Positions 1-7,445 of a DNA stretch of 64,000 nt are shown here, one piece after another. Under the pieces are notes generated by a model. That model had not been told where the DNA came from, ran no database searches, and was given only the letters and a program-made list of their open reading frames with translations. A program made the position numbers and the translations under genes. Numbering within the stretch: position 1 is the stretch's first letter; each line of letters begins with the position of its first letter. The stretch is from Rifleibacterium sp035352635. Lineage in GTDB: Bacteria > Muiribacteriota > Ozemobacteria > Ozemobacterales > Ozemobacteraceae. The stretch lies in the NCBI GenBank assembly GCA_035352635.1, contig DAOPYA010000005.1:1-64000 (forward strand), written 5' to 3'.

Positions 1-7
1 TCGCCCG

Positions 8-153
8 CGTTTTGCCCTCCAGGCAAAACGTCCGGTCTTAGCGGCATCGTTTGCAGGGAACTATGGGGTGCTCGACAAGCGTCGCTTATGCAATCGCCTG
101 ACCTGCCGAAACTTGCATCAAGAGATACTTAAGTAAGCGTTTGCCCTTGGGCA
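8..153. other. Left-edge non-coding stretch with two hairpins
   Basis: No gene is supported between the window edge and 236. Two short perfect inverted repeats are visible. One is at about 9-31, with 9-bp arms CGTTTTGCC/GGCAAAACG and a 5-base loop. The other is at about 139-153, with arms TTTGCCC/GGGCAAA and almost no loop. Neither is followed by a T-run, so they are not standard terminators. An open frame on the + strand runs in from the edge and stops at 130-132, and could be the end of an upstream gene, but it shows no recognisable motif. Confidence 0.3.
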
Positions 154-236
154 AAATAAAAGTTCTATAAAGAAACCTGAAGATGTTTCCGATAGCAGAA
201 GGGATAAAATCAGAAATTCTGTGAGGCAGACAAATT

Positions 237-884
237 ATGGAACAAACGAGTTCGCGCTGGTTCTTCATTTTTCTGGCAATGAGCCTGATCAGTATCATTC
301 TCTTTCCCCAGAATGCTTACGCAGACTCCAACTGGCTCAAATATTTCCGCAAAGATTCGCTGCTGAACACATATAAGACCAGTTATGCCGTTCTTGACGA
401 GACAATCTGGACAGGCACCTTCGGCGATGGGTTGAACGTCTATGACGGCAAAACCACCACAAATTTCACCAACCGCAACACCCGCACCAGCCCATCGACT
501 AATGACGGTCTCGTTTCTGATTACATTACCTGCATCAGCATCGACGAGAAGAAAGGCCGCGTCTGGCTTGGCACCAATGAAGGGCTGGCAAGTTGTGACC
601 TTGAAGGAAAAGAATGGGCGCGTTATACTACCAAAGACGGTCTGCCAAACGACGTGATCAGAGACCTGGCCCTCGACAGCTACGGTAATCTCTGGGTTGG
701 CACCCCATCAGGGATTGCACACTTTGACGGCGAAAGCTGGAAAGTTTTTGACGAACGCAACGGTCTTGAGCAGAGCAGCGTTCATTCGATCAAGATCAAG
801 GGTGATACTATCTGGGTGGGCAGCGTTGGCGGCACAGTCAGCAGATATAAAGACGGAGAATGGAAAACCATTATAACCCTCTGA
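237..884 (+). CDS. Secreted or membrane-anchored two-component-regulator-propeller repeat protein
   Basis: This 215-residue protein opens with a hydrophobic segment at about 8-29 ending in a plausible signal-peptidase site (NAYA). Four propeller-type blades of the Reg_prop style follow, marked by TIWTG (56), RVWLG (108), NLWVG (151) and TIWVG (191), each with a glycine-rich turn and several with a DG-W element. Such blades normally occur in sets of seven or fourteen as the sensor part of hybrid histidine kinases. Here there are only four and no kinase, GGDEF or DNA-binding domain follows, so the protein is either a short stand-alone propeller that must oligomerise or a remnant of a longer sensor. 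A GAGG motif precedes the start by ten bases. The stop codon directly abuts the next ATG, so the two genes are probably co-translated. Its ligand and role cannot be told. Confidence 0.75.
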   Translation: MEQTSSRWFFIFLAMSLISIILFPQNAYADSNWLKYFRKDSLLNTYKTSYAVLDETIWTGTFGDGLNVYDGKTTTNFTNRNTRTSPSTNDGLVSDYITCISIDEKKGRVWLGTNEGLASCDLEGKEWARYTTKDGLPNDVIRDLALDSYGNLWVGTPSGIAHFDGESWKVFDERNGLEQSSVHSIKIKGDTIWVGSVGGTVSRYKDGEWKTIITL

Positions 885-1901
885 ATGCTTCAGCCTTCAC
901 ATCGCGGTATCTACGAATTTTTATGGTCTGAGCACAAATACCCGGTCATGGCGGTTTCCCTGAAGGCTTTTCAGGGAATGGCGGCCCGGCTTGGTCGGCG
1001 ACCGCAGTTGCTGGCATTGTTGCGCAAGATCGCCGAATACACTTACGCCGAGCGCACCGAGAATTACAATGCCCTGTTGAATGCTTACCTGCACATAAAG
1101 CCCCTTATAAGCCGGGCCAGGCGTCACGAAATTATCGAAACCCTTCTAAGTGATGAGGCCAGGGCCGCAGGCTACATTTATGCAGATGCCCTGAAGAACC
1201 ACGACACCAGTCTTTCGGGCTGCCGGCTTTTTTTTGCGCCTGAGCACGCCATCTACAAATTCTGGGACGCCCAGGACCGACCAGGTCTCTGGCTATGTTT
1301 CGGGCCTGTTCAACTGCATCTCACGCCACAGCAGGTATTCAACCGCATCTGCCACGAGGCTTTCATTGCCCCAGGCGAACTGCTCAAAAAATTGCACCAG
1401 CTGCGTGGCGGCATTGATATTGGAGAATTTTCAAGCTGGGATAGACGCCTTCAGACTGTATTACAGCAGAATAACCTGGTAGCTGTGCCTGGTGGTGGCA
1501 GTGTCTGGCTGCACCCGCGCCTGCCGTTTGACAGCATTGCAGCGGTCAACGAGATTTATGACAGTGATTTTTTAACAGCCGCACTTTTTAGCATCGAAAA
1601 AATCTGGGATGCCGCCGAATACCCGCCGGAACTGATCGGTCAGTTACCCGATTATGCCCTTTTCTCTGAGGCATACCATGGCAAAAATCACCCGGCAATC
1701 ATCTGGAAACCTGAGTTCAGCTGTGACGAAGCTTTTGAATTCGTCGGGCATCTATTCTGGCAGCAGTGGTGCAAAGACAATGGTCAGGCAGGCAAAGACG
1801 AGCCTGAAGCCGGCTCAGCCGCCAGCATAGGAATGGAGACTGCTGATCAGGAGATTGACCCCGAAGAGGGTGAACATGGTGACGATGAAACCGGCGACTG
1901 A
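885..1901 (+). CDS. Conserved-looking protein of unknown function with acidic tail
   Basis: I do not recognise this 338-residue protein. It is soluble, with no signal peptide or membrane segment. The first 60 residues (around HKYPVMAVS and LGRRPQ) faintly resemble the YbgA/DUF1722 fold, but this is weak. The middle is rich in Trp, Tyr and Phe. The last 35 residues are a low-complexity acidic tail (Glu, Asp, Gly). The start codon follows the stop of the propeller gene without a gap. The 3' end overlaps the convergent ccsA gene by 87 bases. Since the CcsA end is conserved in its family, the acidic tail here is probably the dispensable partner of the overlap. Confidence 0.6.
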   Translation: MLQPSHRGIYEFLWSEHKYPVMAVSLKAFQGMAARLGRRPQLLALLRKIAEYTYAERTENYNALLNAYLHIKPLISRARRHEIIETLLSDEARAAGYIYADALKNHDTSLSGCRLFFAPEHAIYKFWDAQDRPGLWLCFGPVQLHLTPQQVFNRICHEAFIAPGELLKKLHQLRGGIDIGEFSSWDRRLQTVLQQNNLVAVPGGGSVWLHPRLPFDSIAAVNEIYDSDFLTAALFSIEKIWDAAEYPPELIGQLPDYALFSEAYHGKNHPAIIWKPEFSCDEAFEFVGHLFWQQWCKDNGQAGKDEPEAGSAASIGMETADQEIDPEEGEHGDDETGD

Positions 1902-2864
1902 AAGGCAGGCGGTCCAGGTGCCGTTCCAGCCCCGCCCAAGTCTGACATGCAGATAGATTGAATAAACCAGAAAAGTGATCAGCGCCCAGGTTTCTTTTGG
2001 GTCCCAGCCCCAGTAACGCCCCCAGGCCTTATTGGCCCAGATCATGCCAAAAATAAGCCCACCAACAGTAAACAGGGGGTAGCCAAGAGCAATCGCCCGA
2101 TAAATAAGGTTATCGAGCACATCGTTTTCAGGGAGCCATCGTTCAGCACCGCGGCCAAGCGCCCCTCTGAACAGCCAGGCCAGAATAACAACCCCGACCG
2201 TCGAGACACACGACGGAATGATTACCCAGAAAACAATGTTCTGCCAGCGGTCGGCATACATCGGGTGCTGGCTCAGGTGGCGGGCCAGCATGATCATGCC
2301 GGCAATAAAAACCACCGGCAGACCGGCAACAACGGCGTAGCAGGCCAGTTTTTCACGACGGTCAACCAGTTCGGTATGCCCTGATGCATCACCCAGAATG
2401 CGGCGCAGGCAAAAAAGATAGCTGAGAATGAAAGCGACAGCAAAACAGGCTTCGCCAACAAATGCCAGCGAAACATGCAAGTGAAGCCAATAAGACTGCA
2501 GGGCCGGAATCAGGGGTTGCGTTTCTGAAGAAAAAACCGAGGCCACGCCGATCATCACGACGGCACCGACACTCGCGCCGGCTTCCAGCACTGGAATTGG
2601 CTTTCCGGATGTGAAAATCAGGCACACCAGCACGATGAAGGTCGAAAGAGTGACCAGCGATTCATACATATTCGAAAGTGGCGGGTGCCCTGCGCTTTGC
2701 CAGCGCATGCCCAGGGCGATGAATGCTGCGATTACGCCGAGCCAGTTGAGACCGCGGCCATAGAGCTGCAATTTTTGTCGGTCAAGGCTCAAAGAAGCGC
2801 TGTTAAAGGCAAAAGCAGCCAGATAGCAAACCATTGATACTGTAAAAATATTGGTTTCATTCAT
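1815..2864 (-). CDS. ccsA: System II cytochrome c biogenesis protein CcsA/ResC (WWD heme handler)
   Basis: This integral membrane protein works with ResB to carry heme across the membrane and attach it to CXXCH motifs of apocytochromes c. At 349 residues it has about eight hydrophobic segments. It carries the tryptophan-rich WWD signature WGWDPKETW (about 285-293), the family motif PLSNMYES near 62-69, and histidines at about 128/130, 315 and 345 (SLHSY) that fit the heme ligands. Databases often call this family CcsB. Its start overlaps the end of resB by four bases, so the two are translationally coupled. Its 3' end overlaps the convergent unknown gene. The presence of the pair implies that the organism makes c-type cytochromes, none of which lie in this window. 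Confidence 0.93.
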   Translation of the reverse strand: MNETNIFTVSMVCYLAAFAFNSASLSLDRQKLQLYGRGLNWLGVIAAFIALGMRWQSAGHPPLSNMYESLVTLSTFIVLVCLIFTSGKPIPVLEAGASVGAVVMIGVASVFSSETQPLIPALQSYWLHLHVSLAFVGEACFAVAFILSYLFCLRRILGDASGHTELVDRREKLACYAVVAGLPVVFIAGMIMLARHLSQHPMYADRWQNIVFWVIIPSCVSTVGVVILAWLFRGALGRGAERWLPENDVLDNLIYRAIALGYPLFTVGGLIFGMIWANKAWGRYWGWDPKETWALITFLVYSIYLHVRLGRGWNGTWTACLSVAGFIVTMFTLFGVNLLISSLHSYAGG

Positions 2865-4375
2865 GATGTGGGTTCCTGTTGATTGTTAGTAAGGCTCTTT
2901 TGCAGAGTATCGAGGTCAGGTGCCAGCATGGCGGCCGGGCGGTTGCCGGCAATGGCAATGCGCAGCTGGCCATCAGGAAACACAAGCACCCAGCGTTCGC
3001 GATAGCTGACATAGAAACTCATGATCATGCCAAGGGTGAAGAGCAGGCAGCCGGCCCAGACCACGGGTTTGCCGGGGTCATAAGCCATCTGCAGAGTGCT
3101 TTCAAACTCTGGGTGGGCAGCAATAAATGTAAAAAGGAATGGGAGGTTTGAAACGTGACTGGCGAGCATTGTGCGGTCTTCAGGAAAAGCCCAGGCGCGT
3201 CCGACGACTTTTTCGGCATCGTCATAGGCAACGATCATGGCCGCCGGATTGTTCAATTCATGCGACACGCTGACGAAACGGCCGTCAATGACCCGGAAGT
3301 CAGGCATAAAGTCTTGCATTACCAGAGTAAAAGAAGCCCAGTCGGGCCGGTAAGGCTGGTTGACGGTCAGATCAATAGTCTGCGGGAAACTGCCGACCGG
3401 CTGATAACCCGGCCAGTCAGGCTGGCCCTCGATGGTGGTGACCTGCATTGTGACGTGGGGGTAATACTTGTTCCAGCTTGCCTGGTAAAAAGTGAAATCC
3501 TGGTGGGAAATCGGCTGGTTAACCATGATCACGGCGGGTTCAGACGATTTATCGTTTTCAAGGAACCTGACTTTGGAGTTCCAGCTCTTGACGCCCTGCT
3601 GCTGGTCGTTTTCACCCTGATAGTAATCTACCCAGAGTTCGTCAAAAGTGATCGAAAAGGCGGGGCTTGCCATGCCGAGAGCATACTGTTTATGGAGTTC
3701 TTCGACACGGGTGCGCATCTGTTCGAGAACCGCGTCATTGGGTGAAAAAGTTCTGATATTTCGGGCGGTGCGACTCATGCGGTCGGCATCACGCGCGGCC
3801 CGGAGCGCTTCAAGGGGTGGAACAATAACATTCTCACCGCGACGGCCGCTGATCGACATTTCGACGCCAAAAAACACGCCCAGCAGGCCCCCGGCGAGCA
3901 CAGCCAGCAGACCGATATGAATGAACATTCCGCCGAGCAGCGAAAGGCGCCCTGAGGCTTTCAGCCCGATCAGAACGCCGTCTTCATCGGTGCGGTAATC
4001 AGAAAAATTCTTCTGCCAGTCGGCTGGCAGGTCAGCGGCAAAGGTTCTGCCGACTTCAAAGGCCTTGATCTCTGCAACCGAAGCGTTTTCGAGGCGATGA
4101 AAGAACCGGCGCGACGTGCTTTTCCAGCGGGTCATAATGCAGACCAGCGTTGAGAGAGAGAGAAACCACAGACAGCTCTGAAAAATAACGCTGCGATACA
4201 TGTCGTCGAAGCCAAGGGCAAGAATCCAGTGACCGAGCGACGGGTAACGCTGCATATAGACCGATGCTTCAAGATTCTGGGGCAGCAGGGTGCCGATCAT
4301 TGACAGCAGGGTCAGAAAGGAGATCAGAGCAACAGCAGATTTTAATGAAACCAGGAGTTTGAGTATTGTTCTCAT
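2861..4375 (-). CDS. resB: Cytochrome c biogenesis protein ResB
   Basis: ResB is the partner of the WWD protein in System II cytochrome c maturation. This 504-residue version has the standard layout. Two transmembrane helices lie near 12-32 and 65-85. A third, around 145-170, follows a MFIHIGLL sequence holding the conserved membrane histidine. A large extracytoplasmic domain comes next, then a last helix near 440-462. The start ATG has no Shine-Dalgarno sequence but lies nine bases past a perfect TATAAT box, which suggests a leaderless transcript. The gene is followed by ccsA with a four-base overlap. Seventy bases separate it from the upstream phosphatase gene, so it probably has its own promoter. 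Confidence 0.92.
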   Translation of the reverse strand: MRTILKLLVSLKSAVALISFLTLLSMIGTLLPQNLEASVYMQRYPSLGHWILALGFDDMYRSVIFQSCLWFLSLSTLVCIMTRWKSTSRRFFHRLENASVAEIKAFEVGRTFAADLPADWQKNFSDYRTDEDGVLIGLKASGRLSLLGGMFIHIGLLAVLAGGLLGVFFGVEMSISGRRGENVIVPPLEALRAARDADRMSRTARNIRTFSPNDAVLEQMRTRVEELHKQYALGMASPAFSITFDELWVDYYQGENDQQQGVKSWNSKVRFLENDKSSEPAVIMVNQPISHQDFTFYQASWNKYYPHVTMQVTTIEGQPDWPGYQPVGSFPQTIDLTVNQPYRPDWASFTLVMQDFMPDFRVIDGRFVSVSHELNNPAAMIVAYDDAEKVVGRAWAFPEDRTMLASHVSNLPFLFTFIAAHPEFESTLQMAYDPGKPVVWAGCLLFTLGMIMSFYVSYRERWVLVFPDGQLRIAIAGNRPAAMLAPDLDTLQKSLTNNQQEPTS

Positions 4376-4383
4376 GACGGCTG

Positions 4384-4413
4384 ATTATAGGCTGAACAGT
4401 TGCCCAAAAGCAA
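4384..4413 (-). promoter_or_regulatory. Sigma-70-like promoter of resB-ccsA, probably leaderless
   Basis: On the minus strand TTGCTT (4413-4408) is followed after 18 bases by TATAAT (4389-4384). The resB ATG begins nine bases past the -10 box, so transcription should start within a few bases of the start codon. There is no ribosome binding site. Confidence 0.6.
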
Positions 4414-4445
4414 TACCCGACCGTCATTTCGCTGACAATCGCTGC

Positions 4446-7445
4446 TTATAATGGGTTACGGCGAAAATCGAGCAGGGCAATGGTAACGTCATCACCCCAT
4501 GGAACTGCACCTGAAAATTCTCGAACCGCTGAATAAATGCCCGCAAAAAAAGTTTCGCGACTGCAATGGCAGCCAAGTTCGCCCACCAGTGCTTCGAGAC
4601 GCGGGTAACCAAATGGCTCGCCGGCGGCGTTCAGTGCCTCAACCACACCGTCGCTGAAGAGCATCAACCGGCAGACATCGGGCAGCTGCCTTGTTTCTGA
4701 TTTGAACGCCTTGCGCCGGGCTGAACCAAGCGGGTAACCAATCATTGACAGGGTTTCAACCCTGCCGGCGTCGCTGATGATCAGGGGAAAAGTCTGGCCG
4801 GCGTTACTGCACGTCAACCGGCCATCTGCGCCAATGTGGCCCGCAAAACAGGTCATCATTTTTACGCGGCGCAGATGCTCAAGCATCAAGTGGTTAAAAG
4901 CGGCAAAAATTTCATGCGGCAGCTTTAAGCCGCTGTCAACAAGAGCGGCAAAGCCAGCCCGGGCCATAGAAACGACCAGAGCCGCAGAAACAGAATGCCC
5001 CGAAACGTCGCCCATGACGAAAGTCATTTCGCCCGGGGCCGGAACAAAGGCGTCAAAGTAGTCGCCACCGACGTCGTCGGCTGGCACAGTGCGCCCGGCA
5101 AAGGTTGCCGGCCCCGAAACAATGTCGGACTGGGGAAGAATGCAGGTCTGAACGAAATGCGCCACTTCGAGTTCCTTCATGCTTTCGAGCGAACTGTTGA
5201 ACGTCTCGGCAAGTTGCTGCCACTCATCATTGGTACTGATACTGACTTTATGCGAGTGATCGCGACTCTCGATTGCCCTGACGCCCTGCATGATCTGGCG
5301 GGCCGGAACGATGATTCCAAGGTTAAGCCTTACCAGAACAAAAACAAGAGTAGCGGCAAGCAGCAGAGCCGCGAGCAGCATCTTTTGTCGCAACCCGTCA
5401 AGCTGGGCATCAATGTTCTTCAGGGGTATGGCAGCGACAAGAATGTAGCCATGGCACTGACGCGCAACATAGGAACACAGCAGGTGCGGCTGGTTATCGA
5501 TCATGACTTCCTGAACATGGGTATTGCGCGGCGGCTGCATGAGCGCCATGAGCCAGCTACAGCGTTTCCAGAGGTCAAGTACCGGGTAGTTAGAGCCAAA
5601 AAGACGGTCGGTTATGGCAAAATACCTAACGCCGGCGGGCCAACGACTTTCATTGGTAAAGACATGGTCGAAATAGCGATTTGAGTAATTATATTTTCCG
5701 GAAAACAGAATCATGCAATAGTTGGCCCGACCAGCTGCATCAGTGATCAGATCAACGTAATTGACCGACTGATTGATACCGAAACCGAAGTCGAAGTAAG
5801 AGCCAAGACTCTGGTAAATTCGCGCCACCGGGTTCTCGTCTTCGTCGGCGATAAACGAAGACATGAGCATCGAAGAAACCCCATCTTTGAGATTATCGCT
5901 GTTGCCGGCGAACCTGCTGTTGTGAAGGCGAATGATATCTTTAGCCGTAAAGCTGGCAAATGAAGTGTAGGCAGTTTTGCCCTGCGAGGGCATCAGGGAA
6001 ATGAATTGCATGACATCGACGTTTTCAGTTGGCGTCTCGAGTGCATAGGCGGCTTCGAGGTCAAATGGAACCCAGCCCCAGGCGAAATACTGGTCAAATA
6101 CTTTTTCTCGATAGGCGCGGTTATAAAAAACAAGCTTTCTGACGCCAAACGTCGAGCCGGCCGAGGGCCTGACGAATTGCCCTTCGGGGTTGATCAGCAT
6201 ACAGGTATCATACATGCCAGCCAGTTCGAGCTGAACCGAGCGGTCGATAAACTTCTGCAGGTTTTCTGGTTTGCCGTTCATCAGTGCGGTCAACTGCTGG
6301 TATTGCAACTGGCTGTCGCGGAAGACCTGCTGAAAGCCTGCGTCAAGCTGAACCAGGTGGTTTTGCATCTGATCTGCCGCAGAAATTTTAAGTGACTCAC
6401 GACGGGATTCGAGAAAAATATTCCAGTAAAAGGCGGTGGCGGCAGCCGGCAAGGCCATGCTGATCGCGACGACAAAAACCAGAAGAACAGGCAGCGAAAG
6501 TTTGAACTTTCCGGCACTGCAAACAAAGGCATTCAACCAGACTGGAAGCCAGAAAAAGAAGAGGGCCAGGCACCAGAATGGGATTGGAACAGTTACCTGT
6601 CGTTCGCGGGCCACAAAAATATGGCCATCCGGGCTCAGCATCACCAGGTAATTTTTGCCTTCGACTGTGAGTCGCACGGGGCCATTGCGGGCATCAACCG
6701 AGTCGATGGCAGTTTTGAAACGGAAAGGATCGACATCTTTTGGCAGCAGTGAATCTTCGCTGTCGAAAAGATTCAAATAGCCGTAGTCTTCGGGGTTAAC
6801 CCGCATTGACTCAAACAAAGCTTTGGCCAGCAGTTTTCTGCTGATGCGTGAACTATGACTGATGGCAAGCATTCCGTCAGCGGCGCCCCTCTCTCTCTGC
6901 GGGTCATCGAACCACACACCAAAGGTTCGCCTGTCGTTGATGTTGATGCGACGAAGTTGCCCGGGCTTGCCTTCAAGTCGTTCAAAACCGACTGCGCCGT
7001 TGAGAAATCTGACGATGCGATTTTTGTCAGTCCCGGAAATTCTGAATTTGCGAAACCGGCCAGAGTTGATCTGAGTGAAGAGAAATTTCCACTCGGCCCG
7101 TTGGTCGGGCGGGGAATTCAATGGCTCGAAGCCTTTAAAGAAAATAATTTCGCAGCCGGCATCGGCGAGTCCGGAGTTTTTTTGCCAGTCTGTTATCAGG
7201 CCAGGCAGTTCTTCAGTATTAAGCGACTCAGAGCGGGCAAATAAATCAGCAAATCTGCTTAAATAAACCTTTTCGAATGAAAAGGAAGATTTCAGCCTGC
7301 TCAGGAGCTTTTTCTGGCTATCAGCAGCTGCTACCTGCGCCTGCCGGCTGGTTCGGTTCCAGAAGAAGAAAAGCAGAGCGAGATTTGCAGCAAAACCTAG
7401 CAGCAGCAGAATTATATATACCCTGCGGGCATCTGAAGATTTCAT
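4446..7445 (-). CDS. Membrane-bound SpoIIE-type PP2C serine/threonine phosphatase with HAMP domain (second paralogue)
   Basis: This 999-residue sensor phosphatase probably dephosphorylates an anti-sigma-factor antagonist or similar regulator. There is a helix near 8-30, an extracytoplasmic region, a pair of helices near 293-343, a long second extracytoplasmic region, a helix near 683-705 leading into a HAMP linker, and the C-terminal PP2C/SpoIIE domain (about 775-990). The metal-binding motifs are intact: DDVGGDYFD (about 790-798), GDVSGHS, LFSDGVVEA and a closing GDDVT. Length is well above a usual RsbU-type protein because of the two outer sensor segments. It overlaps the upstream paralogous gene by four bases. 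The cognate STAS or kinase partner is not in this window. Confidence 0.88.
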   Translation of the reverse strand: MKSSDARRVYIILLLLGFAANLALLFFFWNRTSRQAQVAAADSQKKLLSRLKSSFSFEKVYLSRFADLFARSESLNTEELPGLITDWQKNSGLADAGCEIIFFKGFEPLNSPPDQRAEWKFLFTQINSGRFRKFRISGTDKNRIVRFLNGAVGFERLEGKPGQLRRININDRRTFGVWFDDPQRERGAADGMLAISHSSRISRKLLAKALFESMRVNPEDYGYLNLFDSEDSLLPKDVDPFRFKTAIDSVDARNGPVRLTVEGKNYLVMLSPDGHIFVARERQVTVPIPFWCLALFFFWLPVWLNAFVCSAGKFKLSLPVLLVFVVAISMALPAAATAFYWNIFLESRRESLKISAADQMQNHLVQLDAGFQQVFRDSQLQYQQLTALMNGKPENLQKFIDRSVQLELAGMYDTCMLINPEGQFVRPSAGSTFGVRKLVFYNRAYREKVFDQYFAWGWVPFDLEAAYALETPTENVDVMQFISLMPSQGKTAYTSFASFTAKDIIRLHNSRFAGNSDNLKDGVSSMLMSSFIADEDENPVARIYQSLGSYFDFGFGINQSVNYVDLITDAAGRANYCMILFSGKYNYSNRYFDHVFTNESRWPAGVRYFAITDRLFGSNYPVLDLWKRCSWLMALMQPPRNTHVQEVMIDNQPHLLCSYVARQCHGYILVAAIPLKNIDAQLDGLRQKMLLAALLLAATLVFVLVRLNLGIIVPARQIMQGVRAIESRDHSHKVSISTNDEWQQLAETFNSSLESMKELEVAHFVQTCILPQSDIVSGPATFAGRTVPADDVGGDYFDAFVPAPGEMTFVMGDVSGHSVSAALVVSMARAGFAALVDSGLKLPHEIFAAFNHLMLEHLRRVKMMTCFAGHIGADGRLTCSNAGQTFPLIISDAGRVETLSMIGYPLGSARRKAFKSETRQLPDVCRLMLFSDGVVEALNAAGEPFGYPRLEALVGELGCHCSRETFFAGIYSAVREFSGAVPWGDDVTIALLDFRRNPL

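Noticed and set aside
86..298. A 70-residue minus-strand frame at the left edge
   Set aside because: It covers the signal-peptide region of the propeller gene on the other strand and has no ribosome site.
3155..3745. A 196-residue + strand frame inside resB
   Set aside because: It is antisense to the conserved ResB protein and has no independent signal.
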